64,000 nucleotides of DNA from Akkermansiaceae bacterium UBA2381 (GTDB taxonomy: Bacteria > Verrucomicrobiota > Verrucomicrobiia > Verrucomicrobiales > DEV007), in assembly GCA_002344215.1 (NCBI GenBank), contig DDSV01000014.1, positions 1-64,000 on the forward strand. The letters run 5' to 3'. The translations under genes were made by a program, and so were the position numbers. The stretch's first letter is position 1; the number at the start of each line of letters is the position of its first letter. Shown in pieces: positions 8,341 through 16,432 of the stretch. Under the pieces are notes generated by a model that saw only the letters and a program-made list of their open reading frames with translations, made no database searches and was not told the DNA's origin.

Positions 8341-9492
8341 TCAATTCCTGCGAGTAGCGGTGCGTTTGGCAAGATCGATTTGATCCAGAACGGTGCCATC
8401 AAGGCTTTTCAATTCCGCCCTCATCACCGGTGCATCGGACCGCAGGGTCAGTAACAGATAGTTGTCCACCCGGGCGTGAAAGCGGGAATTTCGATCCTGA
8501 TAGAGATCCCCATCCCCTTTGAGGCAGGTGTTAAAATAGGGAAGGCCTCCCTCCAACTCCGCCCGCTCCGCAAAATAGCCGAAGCCGGTCACGAGGGCGC
8601 TTCCTTTGCGGAAGTGTTCGTGCCAGGCACCCTTCGTGGCACCGGCCAGAGCCGATTGCCGTTCATTCATCAGCGTCACGACAAAACCCGCTTTGACCCG
8701 GGCCATCGTTTCTGAGTACCAGAGGAATTGGGGTGAATCGGTCTGCCAGGCATGGCAGGTCTGCCAGGTCGTGCCGTGGTCGGCGATGTGATTAAGATCG
8801 AGAGCGATAAGCGAGAGGTCGAAACGTGGGATTTCGAAACGCCACTTCCATTCGTCACCGGGAAGGGCGAAGAATTCGCGAAAGACCGACGCCTCGATGT
8901 CATAGACGGGCTGGTCCGGCGGCTCCGGGCCGCGGGGGGCGATCTCGCGGTCGTGGTTGCCAAGGATGGGAAGAAAGGGAAAAGACCGGAAAATCTCAGG
9001 ATGTGCATCGATCAGAGCGGCGAAGGCCTTCGATCCCTCCCGTCCCGGTTGACGCAGGCTCGGCACGTTGTCTCCGGCCGTAAGGAGGAGATGCGGATCG
9101 TCCCGGAGGATGGCGCTGAAATCACGTCCCGGGGCGAAGCCCCAGTCACCGATGATGACGAGGCGCAACTCGTCCTCCGGGTATCGTTTTACCTGATGAA
9201 TGGCGGAGACATTTTCGCCTTCCCCGGCCCGGTAGTGAAGTTTGCCGGTGCCATGTCCGAAGGGGATCGCTACCTGATGCCGGGTCGCCTTTCCGGGAAG
9301 GGAGATACGTTTTCCGAGTTCCGGTCCGTCACCGAACTCAACGACTGCCAAAGAGGGATGTTCGGTTTCCCAGTTGATGACGATCTCCGATGGATCCTGC
9401 GACGCATGGGTGAGCCAGATTCTTTCGACGGGCGCGGCGAGGAGAAGGGTCGGAAGAAAGGCCGGGGCGATCCGGGAAAGGTAGTGGAGCAT
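8341..9492 (-). CDS. Exported calcineurin-like metallophosphatase (purple acid phosphatase-like)
   Basis: A 383-residue protein with a short signal sequence (about residues 5-20), an Ig/fibronectin-like N-terminal part (about 24-105) as in purple acid phosphatases, and a metallophosphatase core with GDWG (115-118), GDN (140-142) and GNHD (178-181), the metal-binding signature of the calcineurin-like superfamily. Later histidines (WHEHF, ALVTGFGYF) are plausible remaining ligands. It should hydrolyse phosphomonoesters or diesters in the periplasm using a dinuclear metal centre. It stands alone, so a role in phosphate scavenging is inference; no Pho box was recognised. Confidence 0.75.
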   Translation of the reverse strand: MLHYLSRIAPAFLPTLLLAAPVERIWLTHASQDPSEIVINWETEHPSLAVVEFGDGPELGKRISLPGKATRHQVAIPFGHGTGKLHYRAGEGENVSAIHQVKRYPEDELRLVIIGDWGFAPGRDFSAILRDDPHLLLTAGDNVPSLRQPGREGSKAFAALIDAHPEIFRSFPFLPILGNHDREIAPRGPEPPDQPVYDIEASVFREFFALPGDEWKWRFEIPRFDLSLIALDLNHIADHGTTWQTCHAWQTDSPQFLWYSETMARVKAGFVVTLMNERQSALAGATKGAWHEHFRKGSALVTGFGYFAERAELEGGLPYFNTCLKGDGDLYQDRNSRFHARVDNYLLLTLRSDAPVMRAELKSLDGTVLDQIDLAKRTATRRN

Positions 9493-9691
9493 TGGTCGTT
9501 TTTGAGGAGTGGGGGCGGTGTGAGAGTGCCACCCCCACCCTGCGCCGGATCAACGGCTCCCGCAAGACCGCGCCGCCCGCCCGGCGTGATCACGTGGCAC
9601 CTGTCTCTCCGATCCCGGACGAACCCAGACAGACACCCGGGCGGGATCCTTTGCGGGAATCTGCGATGAGCGACTTGACTCAGCGACCGCG

Positions 9692-10120
9692 CTAGACCGT
9701 GCGGGTGTAGATTTTGGTCTGCCCGTTGGAGTAAGTCGCCTTGTAGGTGATGGTCGTGATCCGCTTGCTGTAGGTGTGTCCGTTGCGACTGCGCACCAGT
9801 TGGTAGTGGGTTCGGCGACCGATCTCCCGGGTGTAAAGCAGCCTCACCGGGGCTTGATAGCGTGAGGAGGGATGGCCGTAGGAGGGGCCGTGGTGACTTC
9901 CTGACCACCCGGAGTTGCCACCGTGGCTGCTGTGGCCGCCTGACCAGCCCGAACTGCCGCCATGGCTGTTGCCGCCACCTGACCACCCCGAACTGCCACC
10001 GTGGCTGCCATGGCTGTCGTAGTCTCCATGTCTGGATTGTGCTTCAGCCGTCGGAGTCAGATAACAAACGGCTGCGACGGAAGCCAATGTCAGGGAGAGG
10101 AAGGAGGAGGGGAGTTTCAT
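9692..10120 (-). CDS. Small exported protein with Ser-His-Gly-Trp repeats
   Basis: A 142-residue protein with a signal peptide (cleavage about residue 27, AEA-Q). Residues 39-77 are three 13-residue repeats of the form SHGGSSGWSGGxx, encoded by a 39-bp tandem repeat at 9890-10006. The C-terminal 55 residues are a separate basic Tyr/Thr-rich segment (REIGRRTHYQLVRS..) likely to be a small beta structure. The histidine-rich repeats could bind metals, but there is no direct support. It is divergent from htpG, with a GC-rich palindrome (10167-10186) between them. Family unknown to me. Confidence 0.6.
   Translation of the reverse strand: MKLPSSFLSLTLASVAAVCYLTPTAEAQSRHGDYDSHGSHGGSSGWSGGGNSHGGSSGWSGGHSSHGGNSGWSGSHHGPSYGHPSSRYQAPVRLLYTREIGRRTHYQLVRSRNGHTYSKRITTITYKATYSNGQTKIYTRTV
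9890..10006 (-). repeat. Three 39-bp tandem repeats inside the His/Gly/Ser gene
   Basis: Three consecutive units encode SHGGSSGWSGGGN, SHGGSSGWSGGHS and SHGGNSGWSGSHH. The near-identity of the units suggests recent slippage or recombination; the copy number may vary between strains. Confidence 0.75.
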
Positions 10121-10166
10121 GAGCTTTATCCGGTATTCGGATTGGTTTTTTTGTTCTTGGTGTGTC

Positions 10167-10186
10167 CGGGGGATTCCCCCCGGAGA
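10167..10186. promoter_or_regulatory. GC-rich palindrome in the spacer before the His/Gly/Ser gene
   Basis: The plus strand reads CCGGGGGATTCCCCCCGG, an almost perfect palindrome ending about 35 bases before the minus-strand start at 10120. It has the GGGG-N-CCCC core of the shared stress motif but lacks its ATAG flank, so I treat it as a possible divergent relative or simply a 5' hairpin. Confidence 0.35.
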
Positions 10187-10345
10187 GGTAGGACGTTTTA
10201 GAAATCATGAGGATTCATCTTTTTAATGTTTTTTGAATTTCAAGCCCGATACTGCGGTTCCAAGTCGCCGGTTCCCATGAGGAACTGAATTCGCGCCGCG
10301 TTCCGGGCTTGTCCCTTGTTGGCGGCTCTTATCGGGGCGGCCCGA

Positions 10346-10374
10346 CTTGACAATCCGGTCTCCGTCTCCATTTT
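10346..10374 (+). promoter_or_regulatory. Possible heat-shock-type promoter of htpG
   Basis: CTTGAC at 10346-10351 and CTCCATTTT at 10366-10374 resemble the sigma-32 pattern (CTTGAA, about 14 bases, CCCCATNT) and lie 43 bases before the htpG start. No CIRCE element is visible. The match is by eye only, and TTGACA could equally be a housekeeping -35 box. Confidence 0.35.
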
Positions 10375-10416
10375 CCGTTCCGAACTTTTCAAACCCCTTT
10401 CCCAATCGATATCATC

Positions 10417-12285
10417 ATGACAACATCAACTGCTCCGGAAAAACGTGAGTTCCAGGCTGAGGTCAGTCAGGTCCTCGACATCGTTATCAACTCCCTGTAT
10501 ACCGACAAGGAGATCTTCATTCGTGAACTGGTCTCGAATGCCTCGGACGCTCTTGAGAAACTGCGGCACACCCAGCTCACCGAGAGTGCCATCCACCAAC
10601 CCGAGCTTCCTCTGGAAGTGCGCCTCTCCGCCGACGAGGAGGCGGGCACCCTGACGATCACCGATCACGGTCTCGGTATGACCCGCGAAGAGCTTCACGA
10701 GAACATCGGCACGATCGCCCATTCCGGGTCCAAGGCTTTCGTGCGTTCGCTCGAGGAATCGGCCCGAAAGGAAAGCGCCCTCATCGGACAATTCGGGGTG
10801 GGATTTTATTCCGCGTTCATGGTTGCTGATGAGGTCAAGGTCTACAGCCGATCCTGGCGTCCCGAGGCGGAGAGCCTTATCTGGACGAGCGACGGGAAGA
10901 GCGGATACGAGATCGAGGAATCGCCGGAGGAACTTGAGCGCGGCTGCCGCATCGTCCTGAAGCTGCGCGAGGAGTGCGCCGACTTTGCGAAGATTGACCG
11001 GGTCCGCGGGATCCTGGAAAACTACTCCAGCTTCGTTCCGTTCCCCGTCATGATTGGCGAAGACCGGGTCAACAAGGTCGAGGCGATCTGGCGGAAGAAG
11101 AAGACGGATATCTCCGACGAGGAATACAACGAGTTCTACAAATTTTCCGCAAAGGCCTACGATGAGCCGCGCTACCGCATGCATTTCAGTGCGGATTCGC
11201 CAATCGAGCTGAACGCGCTGCTCTACGTCCCGACGGAAAACACGGAGCTCTGGGGCATGGGCCAGATGGAGCCGGGCGTGTCCCTCTATTGCAAGAACAT
11301 TCTCATCGACGACAAACCCGAGGGTCTGCTCCCCGAATGGCTGCGTTTCCTCCGCGGGGTCATCGACAGTGCCGACATTCCTCTCAACATCAGCCGCGAG
11401 TCGATGCAGGACAGCACCCTCGTGCGCAAACTGAACCGGGTCGTGACGAAACGTTTCCTCAAATTTCTCGACGGCGAGGCCAAGGACAATGCCGACAAGT
11501 TCCGGGAGTTTTACGCCAAGTTCGGCCGTTTTCTAAAAGAGGGGGTTGTCGTCGACTTCGAACATCGCGAAGGACTCGCCAAGTTGCTGCGCTTTGAAAG
11601 TTCGATGACGGATCCCGGCACCCTGACAGGCTTCGAAGACTACCTGACGCGGGCCAAAGACGGTCAGGAGAAAATCTATTTCCTGACCGGAGCGGACCGC
11701 GCCTCGGTCGAGGCCGGGCCGTACCTGGAGGCGCTGAAGTCCCGCGGGCTTGAGGTGATCTATTTCCTCGACACGATCGATGAGTATCTGCTCCAGCACT
11801 TGAGAGAGTTCAGCGGGAAAGACCTCGTCTCGGCGGCAAGCTCGGAGCTCGAACTGGAGGACGATGACAGCATTGTGCTTGAGGGCGAAGCCCTCGGGGA
11901 GGAGGAAATGACCGCCCTGTGCGAATTTCTCAATTCCCAACTCAGCGAGCGGGTCGAGAAGGTGGCTCCTGGAAAGCGCCTCGTGTCCAGTCCGGCGGCG
12001 GTCCTCACCCCTGCCCACGGGATGAGCGCGCAAATGCGTCAGATGATGCAGGCGATGAATCCGGGTGCCCCGCTTCCCCCGATGAAGGTGGAGCTGGAAA
12101 TCAATCCCCGCCATGCCCTGATCCACGCGCTCGCCGGAGCGCGGGAGAAAAACCCCGAGCTTGCCGGGATCGTGGCCGCCCAGTTGCTCGACAATGCCCT
12201 GCTTGGAGCCGGAATGCTGGAGGACCGGGTCAGCCTGATCAGCCGGGGATTCCGTCTCATGGAGGAGGCTCTGAAGGCAAACTAA
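10417..12285 (+). CDS. htpG: Hsp90-family chaperone HtpG
   Basis: A 622-residue protein, the usual length of bacterial HtpG. The N-terminal GHKL ATPase is complete: ELVSNASDALEKLR with Glu37 and Asn41, DHGLGMT (83-89) and GQFGVGFYSAF. The middle domain has INISRESMQ, and the C-terminal dimerisation part ends with the expected helical region. HtpG is a cytoplasmic ATP-dependent chaperone acting late in client folding with DnaK. The gene is monocistronic by spacing: about 300 bases of upstream spacer and 84 bases before the EF-hand gene. Confidence 0.97.
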   Translation: MTTSTAPEKREFQAEVSQVLDIVINSLYTDKEIFIRELVSNASDALEKLRHTQLTESAIHQPELPLEVRLSADEEAGTLTITDHGLGMTREELHENIGTIAHSGSKAFVRSLEESARKESALIGQFGVGFYSAFMVADEVKVYSRSWRPEAESLIWTSDGKSGYEIEESPEELERGCRIVLKLREECADFAKIDRVRGILENYSSFVPFPVMIGEDRVNKVEAIWRKKKTDISDEEYNEFYKFSAKAYDEPRYRMHFSADSPIELNALLYVPTENTELWGMGQMEPGVSLYCKNILIDDKPEGLLPEWLRFLRGVIDSADIPLNISRESMQDSTLVRKLNRVVTKRFLKFLDGEAKDNADKFREFYAKFGRFLKEGVVVDFEHREGLAKLLRFESSMTDPGTLTGFEDYLTRAKDGQEKIYFLTGADRASVEAGPYLEALKSRGLEVIYFLDTIDEYLLQHLREFSGKDLVSAASSELELEDDDSIVLEGEALGEEEMTALCEFLNSQLSERVEKVAPGKRLVSSPAAVLTPAHGMSAQMRQMMQAMNPGAPLPPMKVELEINPRHALIHALAGAREKNPELAGIVAAQLLDNALLGAGMLEDRVSLISRGFRLMEEALKAN

Positions 12286-12369
12286 AAAAATCTGAAACTA
12301 TTTTCCCTGCCGGACGTTCAATAATCGGGAAGCGTATTTCCCGATCAAATCAAAAGACATTAAATCAAG

Positions 12370-12714
12370 ATGAAAAAATTCCTCGTAGTGGCGACCACCC
12401 TCGTGGCCGGATTGGCAATTGGCCTCGTGCAGGCTGAAGAAGGCAAAGAAAAAGGCAAGGGCAAAGGAGGCACTCCCGAAGAGCGCGCCGCTGCCATGAT
12501 CAAAACCCTGGATAAGGACATGAACGGCACTATTTCCAAAGAGGAGTTCCTCGCCGGCCCCATGGCAGCCAAGGCCAAGGAAAAGGGGGGTGACCCGGAG
12601 AAGATGTTCGCCGGACGCGACAAGAACAAGGACGGGCAGCTCGATCTGGCCGAACTCTCCGTCGTGCCGAAGCCCAAGGGCAAACCTGGCGAAGGAAAAC
12701 CGAAGTCCGAGTAA
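12370..12714 (+). CDS. Small exported EF-hand protein
   Basis: A 114-residue protein with a signal peptide (about 1-22, VQA-EE) and two EF-hand loops: DKDMNGTISKEE (48-59) and DKNKDGQLDLAE (84-95). Both keep the acidic residues at positions 1, 3 and 12, the central glycine and a hydrophobic position 8, so calcium binding is likely. The flanks are Lys/Gly/Glu rich. Small periplasmic EF-hand proteins of this kind are frequent in Planctomycetes and Verrucomicrobia and their role is not established. A strong hairpin terminator follows 26 bases after the stop. Confidence 0.85.
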   Translation: MKKFLVVATTLVAGLAIGLVQAEEGKEKGKGKGGTPEERAAAMIKTLDKDMNGTISKEEFLAGPMAAKAKEKGGDPEKMFAGRDKNKDGQLDLAELSVVPKPKGKPGEGKPKSE

Positions 12715-12740
12715 TAGGTCCGGTTTCTTCTGAAATTTCA

Positions 12741-12774
12741 AAACCCGTTGCAGTGAACCTGCGACGGGTTTTTT
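12741..12774 (+). terminator. Intrinsic terminator, probably bidirectional
   Basis: A 13-bp stem (AAACCCGTTGCAG pairing with CTGCGACGGGTTT, one G-T pair) with the 5-base loop TGAAC, followed by a T run. On the opposite strand the stem is also followed by TTTTG, so it can end both the EF-hand transcript and the convergent TonB receptor transcript. Confidence 0.9.
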
Positions 12775-12832
12775 GTTGGGCCGGAAGCTATGTTTCGGTT
12801 TCCGAACACCGCCGGTCGGATACCGAATGGGT

Positions 12833-15013
12833 TTAAAACGTCCACTCCGCACCGAGAATAAAATTTCGCTCCGGTCCGTTGATCCCCGAACCGTGGACAC
12901 GATAGATCTCGTCAGTGACATTCTCAAGGGCGGCCGTAAGAGTCAGTCCCTTGTTCAATTCCCATCCTCCCCGTAGGGTTCCGATGAGGTATCCGGGAGT
13001 GCCGCCCGGAGGGATGCGTTCGGTATCGAGGAGATCGCGTGCGGGCAGCTTATCCTGTTTATCTGCCCCGTATGCGAGCAGCTCCACCCAAACATCGCCA
13101 TCAGTATTCTCCCAACGGATGCCCGCCTCGGCGGTGAATGGCATAAGTCGGCTCATTGGTTCGCGTATGCCGCTGGTCTCAAGATCGCCATCCTGCCACG
13201 ACATCCAACCGAAGAGGGTTAACTGTCCGGTAAGATCCTGTTCAATCTCCAATTCAACGCCGCGGACATGGCCGTCTCCTCCGTTAATCTTGGTGACTTC
13301 ATTTGCGCCATCGATGATACGTCCAGTTCGGGTCCCGACAATGAGACCTTCAATGTCTGTATAAAACCAGGCTGCGGAGGCCCGGGTTTTCTCGTTCCCT
13401 CGACGGATCCCGATCTCGAAGGAGGTGAACTCCTCCGGATCGAGGCCGGGTGAGGGAGTTTCGATCTCGCCGGATCGGGCGAGGTCAAGGCGGGAAAGGT
13501 CGGATAGATTCGGTGCGCGAAACCCCTCTGAGACTCCGCCGAAGAGGGCTACCCGCCCCTCGTCGTCGAGCTTCTGCACGAATCGCGCGCTCGCGACAGA
13601 GCTCGTCCACTCGTCGGCGAGAGAAAAGGGATCGCCAGTGACAGGATCCTCGCCGCGTCCGATTACTGCCCTGGCTAGAGTGGCGCGGGCACCGAGCCAG
13701 ACGTCAAGATGGTCGTTGATCGTCAGTTGGTCCTGCAGAAAGACATCGGCGAGTTCGTAGGTTGAATCGTCGGGTACCGGCCCCTGTATCGAACTGTTGT
13801 TATAAGTGCCGTTGGCTCTGTAATTGTCCCTGAAGGAATCGACATAATCAATGTAGTAGCTGGCCCCGTAGGTGAGATAACCGAGATGGGTGTCAGAGGA
13901 GAATTGGGCAAGCGCTCCGTACGTATCGACATCGAATCCGCTGATGTTGATTCTTCCGTCGCCGATGGCACGGACTCGATATTGCTCCTCGGACTGACGC
14001 TGGTGGCTGATGCTAAAGAGGTAGTGATCGATCACCCCGCCGGGATTTCCCTCAAGTTGGAGGTAGGTGAGAAGGCGGTCCTGTTCAAGGGAACGGCGCT
14101 GATCCGTGCCAATTGTAGTGCCGCGATAGGGAATTCCGTAGATCGTGCTGTGGGTTCGCCAGGCATCGTCCTGATGGACCTGCTGATGGAGGAAGGTAAG
14201 CCGGGTGTCAGGGCTTAGAAAAAACTCGGCCTTCGCATCGAAGTCCCACTCATCGTAGCCCGAGTTTCGGTTTACCCCCTGTCCCGCAGTGCGGAGATCG
14301 CCGTAATCCTTGCCGGTGAATCCGAAAAGAAATCCGTATTGATCCGCCTCGGAGACAGAGCCTTCGAACCGCCCGGTATAGCTTTGCTCGGCCGAGGAAA
14401 TACGCCCATAAGTGCGTCCCCCGACGAGTGAACCGGAATCGGCATAAAGAGGACGCGAGGTGAGGACGTTCAGGGTGCCCCCGATTGCATCGCTGCCATA
14501 GAGGACTGAACCCTGTCCCTTAACCAATTCAATCGAGCGGACTGAGTAGGGATCAATTGTGTTCCAATACTGATTGGGGCCGTCTCGGAAGGCGGAGTTG
14601 TTCAGCCTTACCCCATCAATCAGGGCGAGATTTCGGTAGCCGGTGAACCCGCGAATGAAGGGCGAACCCTGACCATGCGCGGTTTTTTGAACCATCACCG
14701 AGGGCGTTTCGTTGAGCAATTCCGGCAGACTCCGGCCGAGACGTTCGAGAATGTCATTGTCGCTTAGTGTCGCGACTGAGTAGGGAGCAATGGTAACAGG
14801 AACCACATTGCGGGTCGGGGTCACGACAAGGGGGACATCGAGGTCGCTCTCCGCGTCGCTTAAAAAGACCCGGGGGGCCGGAGTCGGCGCTACCCCGGTG
14901 ATTACCACGGGATCGAGGGTGCTCTCGACGGGCGTAGGATTCTGACCGAAAACGGGGAACTGGAGTAGTCCTATCAAAGGGGAAAAACAAGCTACTGCGT
15001 AAAGGAGTTTCAT
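12833..15013 (-). CDS. TonB-dependent outer-membrane receptor
   Basis: A 726-residue protein with a signal peptide (about 1-24, VFG-Q), a plug domain containing LPELLNETPSVMVQ, FIRGFTGYRNLALIDGVRLN and IELVKGQGSVLYGSDAIGG, then a beta barrel ending in a terminal phenylalanine (GAEWTF) as expected for BAM insertion. It imports a bulky ligand such as a ferric siderophore, haem or cobalamin; the ligand is not readable. The ATG at 15013 is chosen over one 16 codons earlier because the signal peptide starts there. It is the last gene after a histidine kinase and a response regulator on the same strand, which suggests that this two-component system controls its expression. Confidence 0.92.
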   Translation of the reverse strand: MKLLYAVACFSPLIGLLQFPVFGQNPTPVESTLDPVVITGVAPTPAPRVFLSDAESDLDVPLVVTPTRNVVPVTIAPYSVATLSDNDILERLGRSLPELLNETPSVMVQKTAHGQGSPFIRGFTGYRNLALIDGVRLNNSAFRDGPNQYWNTIDPYSVRSIELVKGQGSVLYGSDAIGGTLNVLTSRPLYADSGSLVGGRTYGRISSAEQSYTGRFEGSVSEADQYGFLFGFTGKDYGDLRTAGQGVNRNSGYDEWDFDAKAEFFLSPDTRLTFLHQQVHQDDAWRTHSTIYGIPYRGTTIGTDQRRSLEQDRLLTYLQLEGNPGGVIDHYLFSISHQRQSEEQYRVRAIGDGRINISGFDVDTYGALAQFSSDTHLGYLTYGASYYIDYVDSFRDNYRANGTYNNSSIQGPVPDDSTYELADVFLQDQLTINDHLDVWLGARATLARAVIGRGEDPVTGDPFSLADEWTSSVASARFVQKLDDEGRVALFGGVSEGFRAPNLSDLSRLDLARSGEIETPSPGLDPEEFTSFEIGIRRGNEKTRASAAWFYTDIEGLIVGTRTGRIIDGANEVTKINGGDGHVRGVELEIEQDLTGQLTLFGWMSWQDGDLETSGIREPMSRLMPFTAEAGIRWENTDGDVWVELLAYGADKQDKLPARDLLDTERIPPGGTPGYLIGTLRGGWELNKGLTLTAALENVTDEIYRVHGSGINGPERNFILGAEWTF

Positions 15014-15124
15014 CGCGGTCGTGGTGGTTCCCCTCTTAGAATCGATCAAACGATTCACCACAACACCGCTGTTGGACTATTCACAAAATGGGCGATTTTC
15101 GACCATGGCTTGAGCAAATTTCGC

Positions 15125-16432
15125 TCACTCGCTGCCGTTGTGGCCTTTGAGGCGACGGCGCAGGGTGGCCCGGTTGGCATTTAGCTCACCCGCGAGACGG
15201 GCGAGGCGGCCGTCGTATCGTTTGAGGAGTTCGCGGAGAAGTCCTACCTCAAGTGACTCTGAAAGCTCCCGATAGCTAGGTTGCGCGGTGAGTCGGAAGC
15301 GGGACTCCAACCATAGTCGGACCTCACGGGTGAGTGATTCCGGAAGCCCCTGACCATCCACCGGTACCTCCGGATTCTGCCCGTGGAGATAGACGGGAAG
15401 GTGACCGGGCTCGAGCGAGGCCGCCCCGGCGGCGGCGGTGATCGCGAATGAGATGACGTTGCGAAGTTCGCGCAGATTGCCCGGCCAGTGGTGAGTGTTC
15501 AGTCTTAGCAAAGTCGAGTCGGCGATGGCAATGGCCCGACCCGGCATAAGTTGCCCGGCAAAAAAGTAGGCGAGAGCAGGGATATCCTCGCGACGTTCAC
15601 GAAGTGGAGGAAGACGTACTTCGAGAACCTGGAGGCGGTAGTAGAGATCACTGCGGAAATCTCCGCGGGCTACGGCGTCGGCAAGATCGTCGCCGCAGGT
15701 GGCGAGAAGCCGGGGAAATCCTTTATCCGCCGATTCAATTCCACGCAAAAGTATCGCCTGGTCGCCGGGCGGGAGTGCGGGAATGTCTTCGAGCAGCAGA
15801 ATTCCACCTTGTGCGTTTGTCAGGGAATTTTCAATTGTGGGCGTGCCGATCAGGTGGACGACGAAAGCATCGCTTTTCGCGCGTGAGTGATCCCGAATAA
15901 GGTGGGCAACCCGCGTCTTTCCCGTTCCCGTTTCTCCTCGCAAGAGCACCGGGTCGTCACTCGCGCAGGCGTGCGCGATCTGCCGGAAGACCGGACGCAT
16001 TGATTCGGCCGCGCCGAGGAAGGCTGACCCGGAACCCGGGAGCAGAGAGGAAGCGGGAGTGCGGGACGACTTCAAGACCGAGGCAAGGGCAACGGTGAAG
16101 GCAGCGAAATCGAGGGGTTTATTGAAGAATTCAAGAACCCCGAGCTTCTTTGCAGCGATGGCGTTTCCGATCTCACCATGGGCGGTTACGACGAGGGTGG
16201 GAAGGCGCTCCGTCTCGGAGAGGGAGCGGAGGAACTCGAGACCGTTTTCGTCGGGAAGTCCGATATCAAGGATCAGTACGTCGAAAGGCCCCGCATCCCG
16301 GAGTTTCCGACGTGCCTGGGCCGCCGTGGCCGCCAGATCACTCGATGCTCCGGCCTGTCTAACGGCGGCCGCAAATGCCAGCGCGAGGGATCGTTCGTCT
16401 TCAATGATAAGCACCTTCGGTTGAGGGGTCAT
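15125..16432 (-). CDS. NtrC-type response regulator lacking the GAFTGA loop
   Basis: A 435-residue protein: receiver domain (acidic pair Glu11-Asp12, phosphoacceptor Asp56, Lys105), AAA+ domain with Walker A GETGTGK (166-172) and arginine-finger region RGDFRSDLYYRLQVLEVRLPP (split over about 254-276), and a C-terminal Fis-type helix-turn-helix (about 410-432). The AAA+ domain is shortened: the stretch that normally contains ESELFGHEKGAFTGA is missing between FVVHLIGT and NAQGG, and Walker B reads ILLLEDI instead of the usual LFLDEI. Without GAFTGA it should not activate sigma-54 polymerase and may instead act as a DNA-binding regulator of ordinary promoters. Its start overlaps the kinase stop by four bases. 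Confidence 0.9.
   Translation of the reverse strand: MTPQPKVLIIEDERSLALAFAAAVRQAGASSDLAATAAQARRKLRDAGPFDVLILDIGLPDENGLEFLRSLSETERLPTLVVTAHGEIGNAIAAKKLGVLEFFNKPLDFAAFTVALASVLKSSRTPASSLLPGSGSAFLGAAESMRPVFRQIAHACASDDPVLLRGETGTGKTRVAHLIRDHSRAKSDAFVVHLIGTPTIENSLTNAQGGILLLEDIPALPPGDQAILLRGIESADKGFPRLLATCGDDLADAVARGDFRSDLYYRLQVLEVRLPPLRERREDIPALAYFFAGQLMPGRAIAIADSTLLRLNTHHWPGNLRELRNVISFAITAAAGAASLEPGHLPVYLHGQNPEVPVDGQGLPESLTREVRLWLESRFRLTAQPSYRELSESLEVGLLRELLKRYDGRLARLAGELNANRATLRRRLKGHNGSE

Noticed and set aside
9693..10120. CRISPR-like appearance of the repeats near 9900-10000
   Set aside because: The repeats are directly adjacent in-frame coding units with no spacers.
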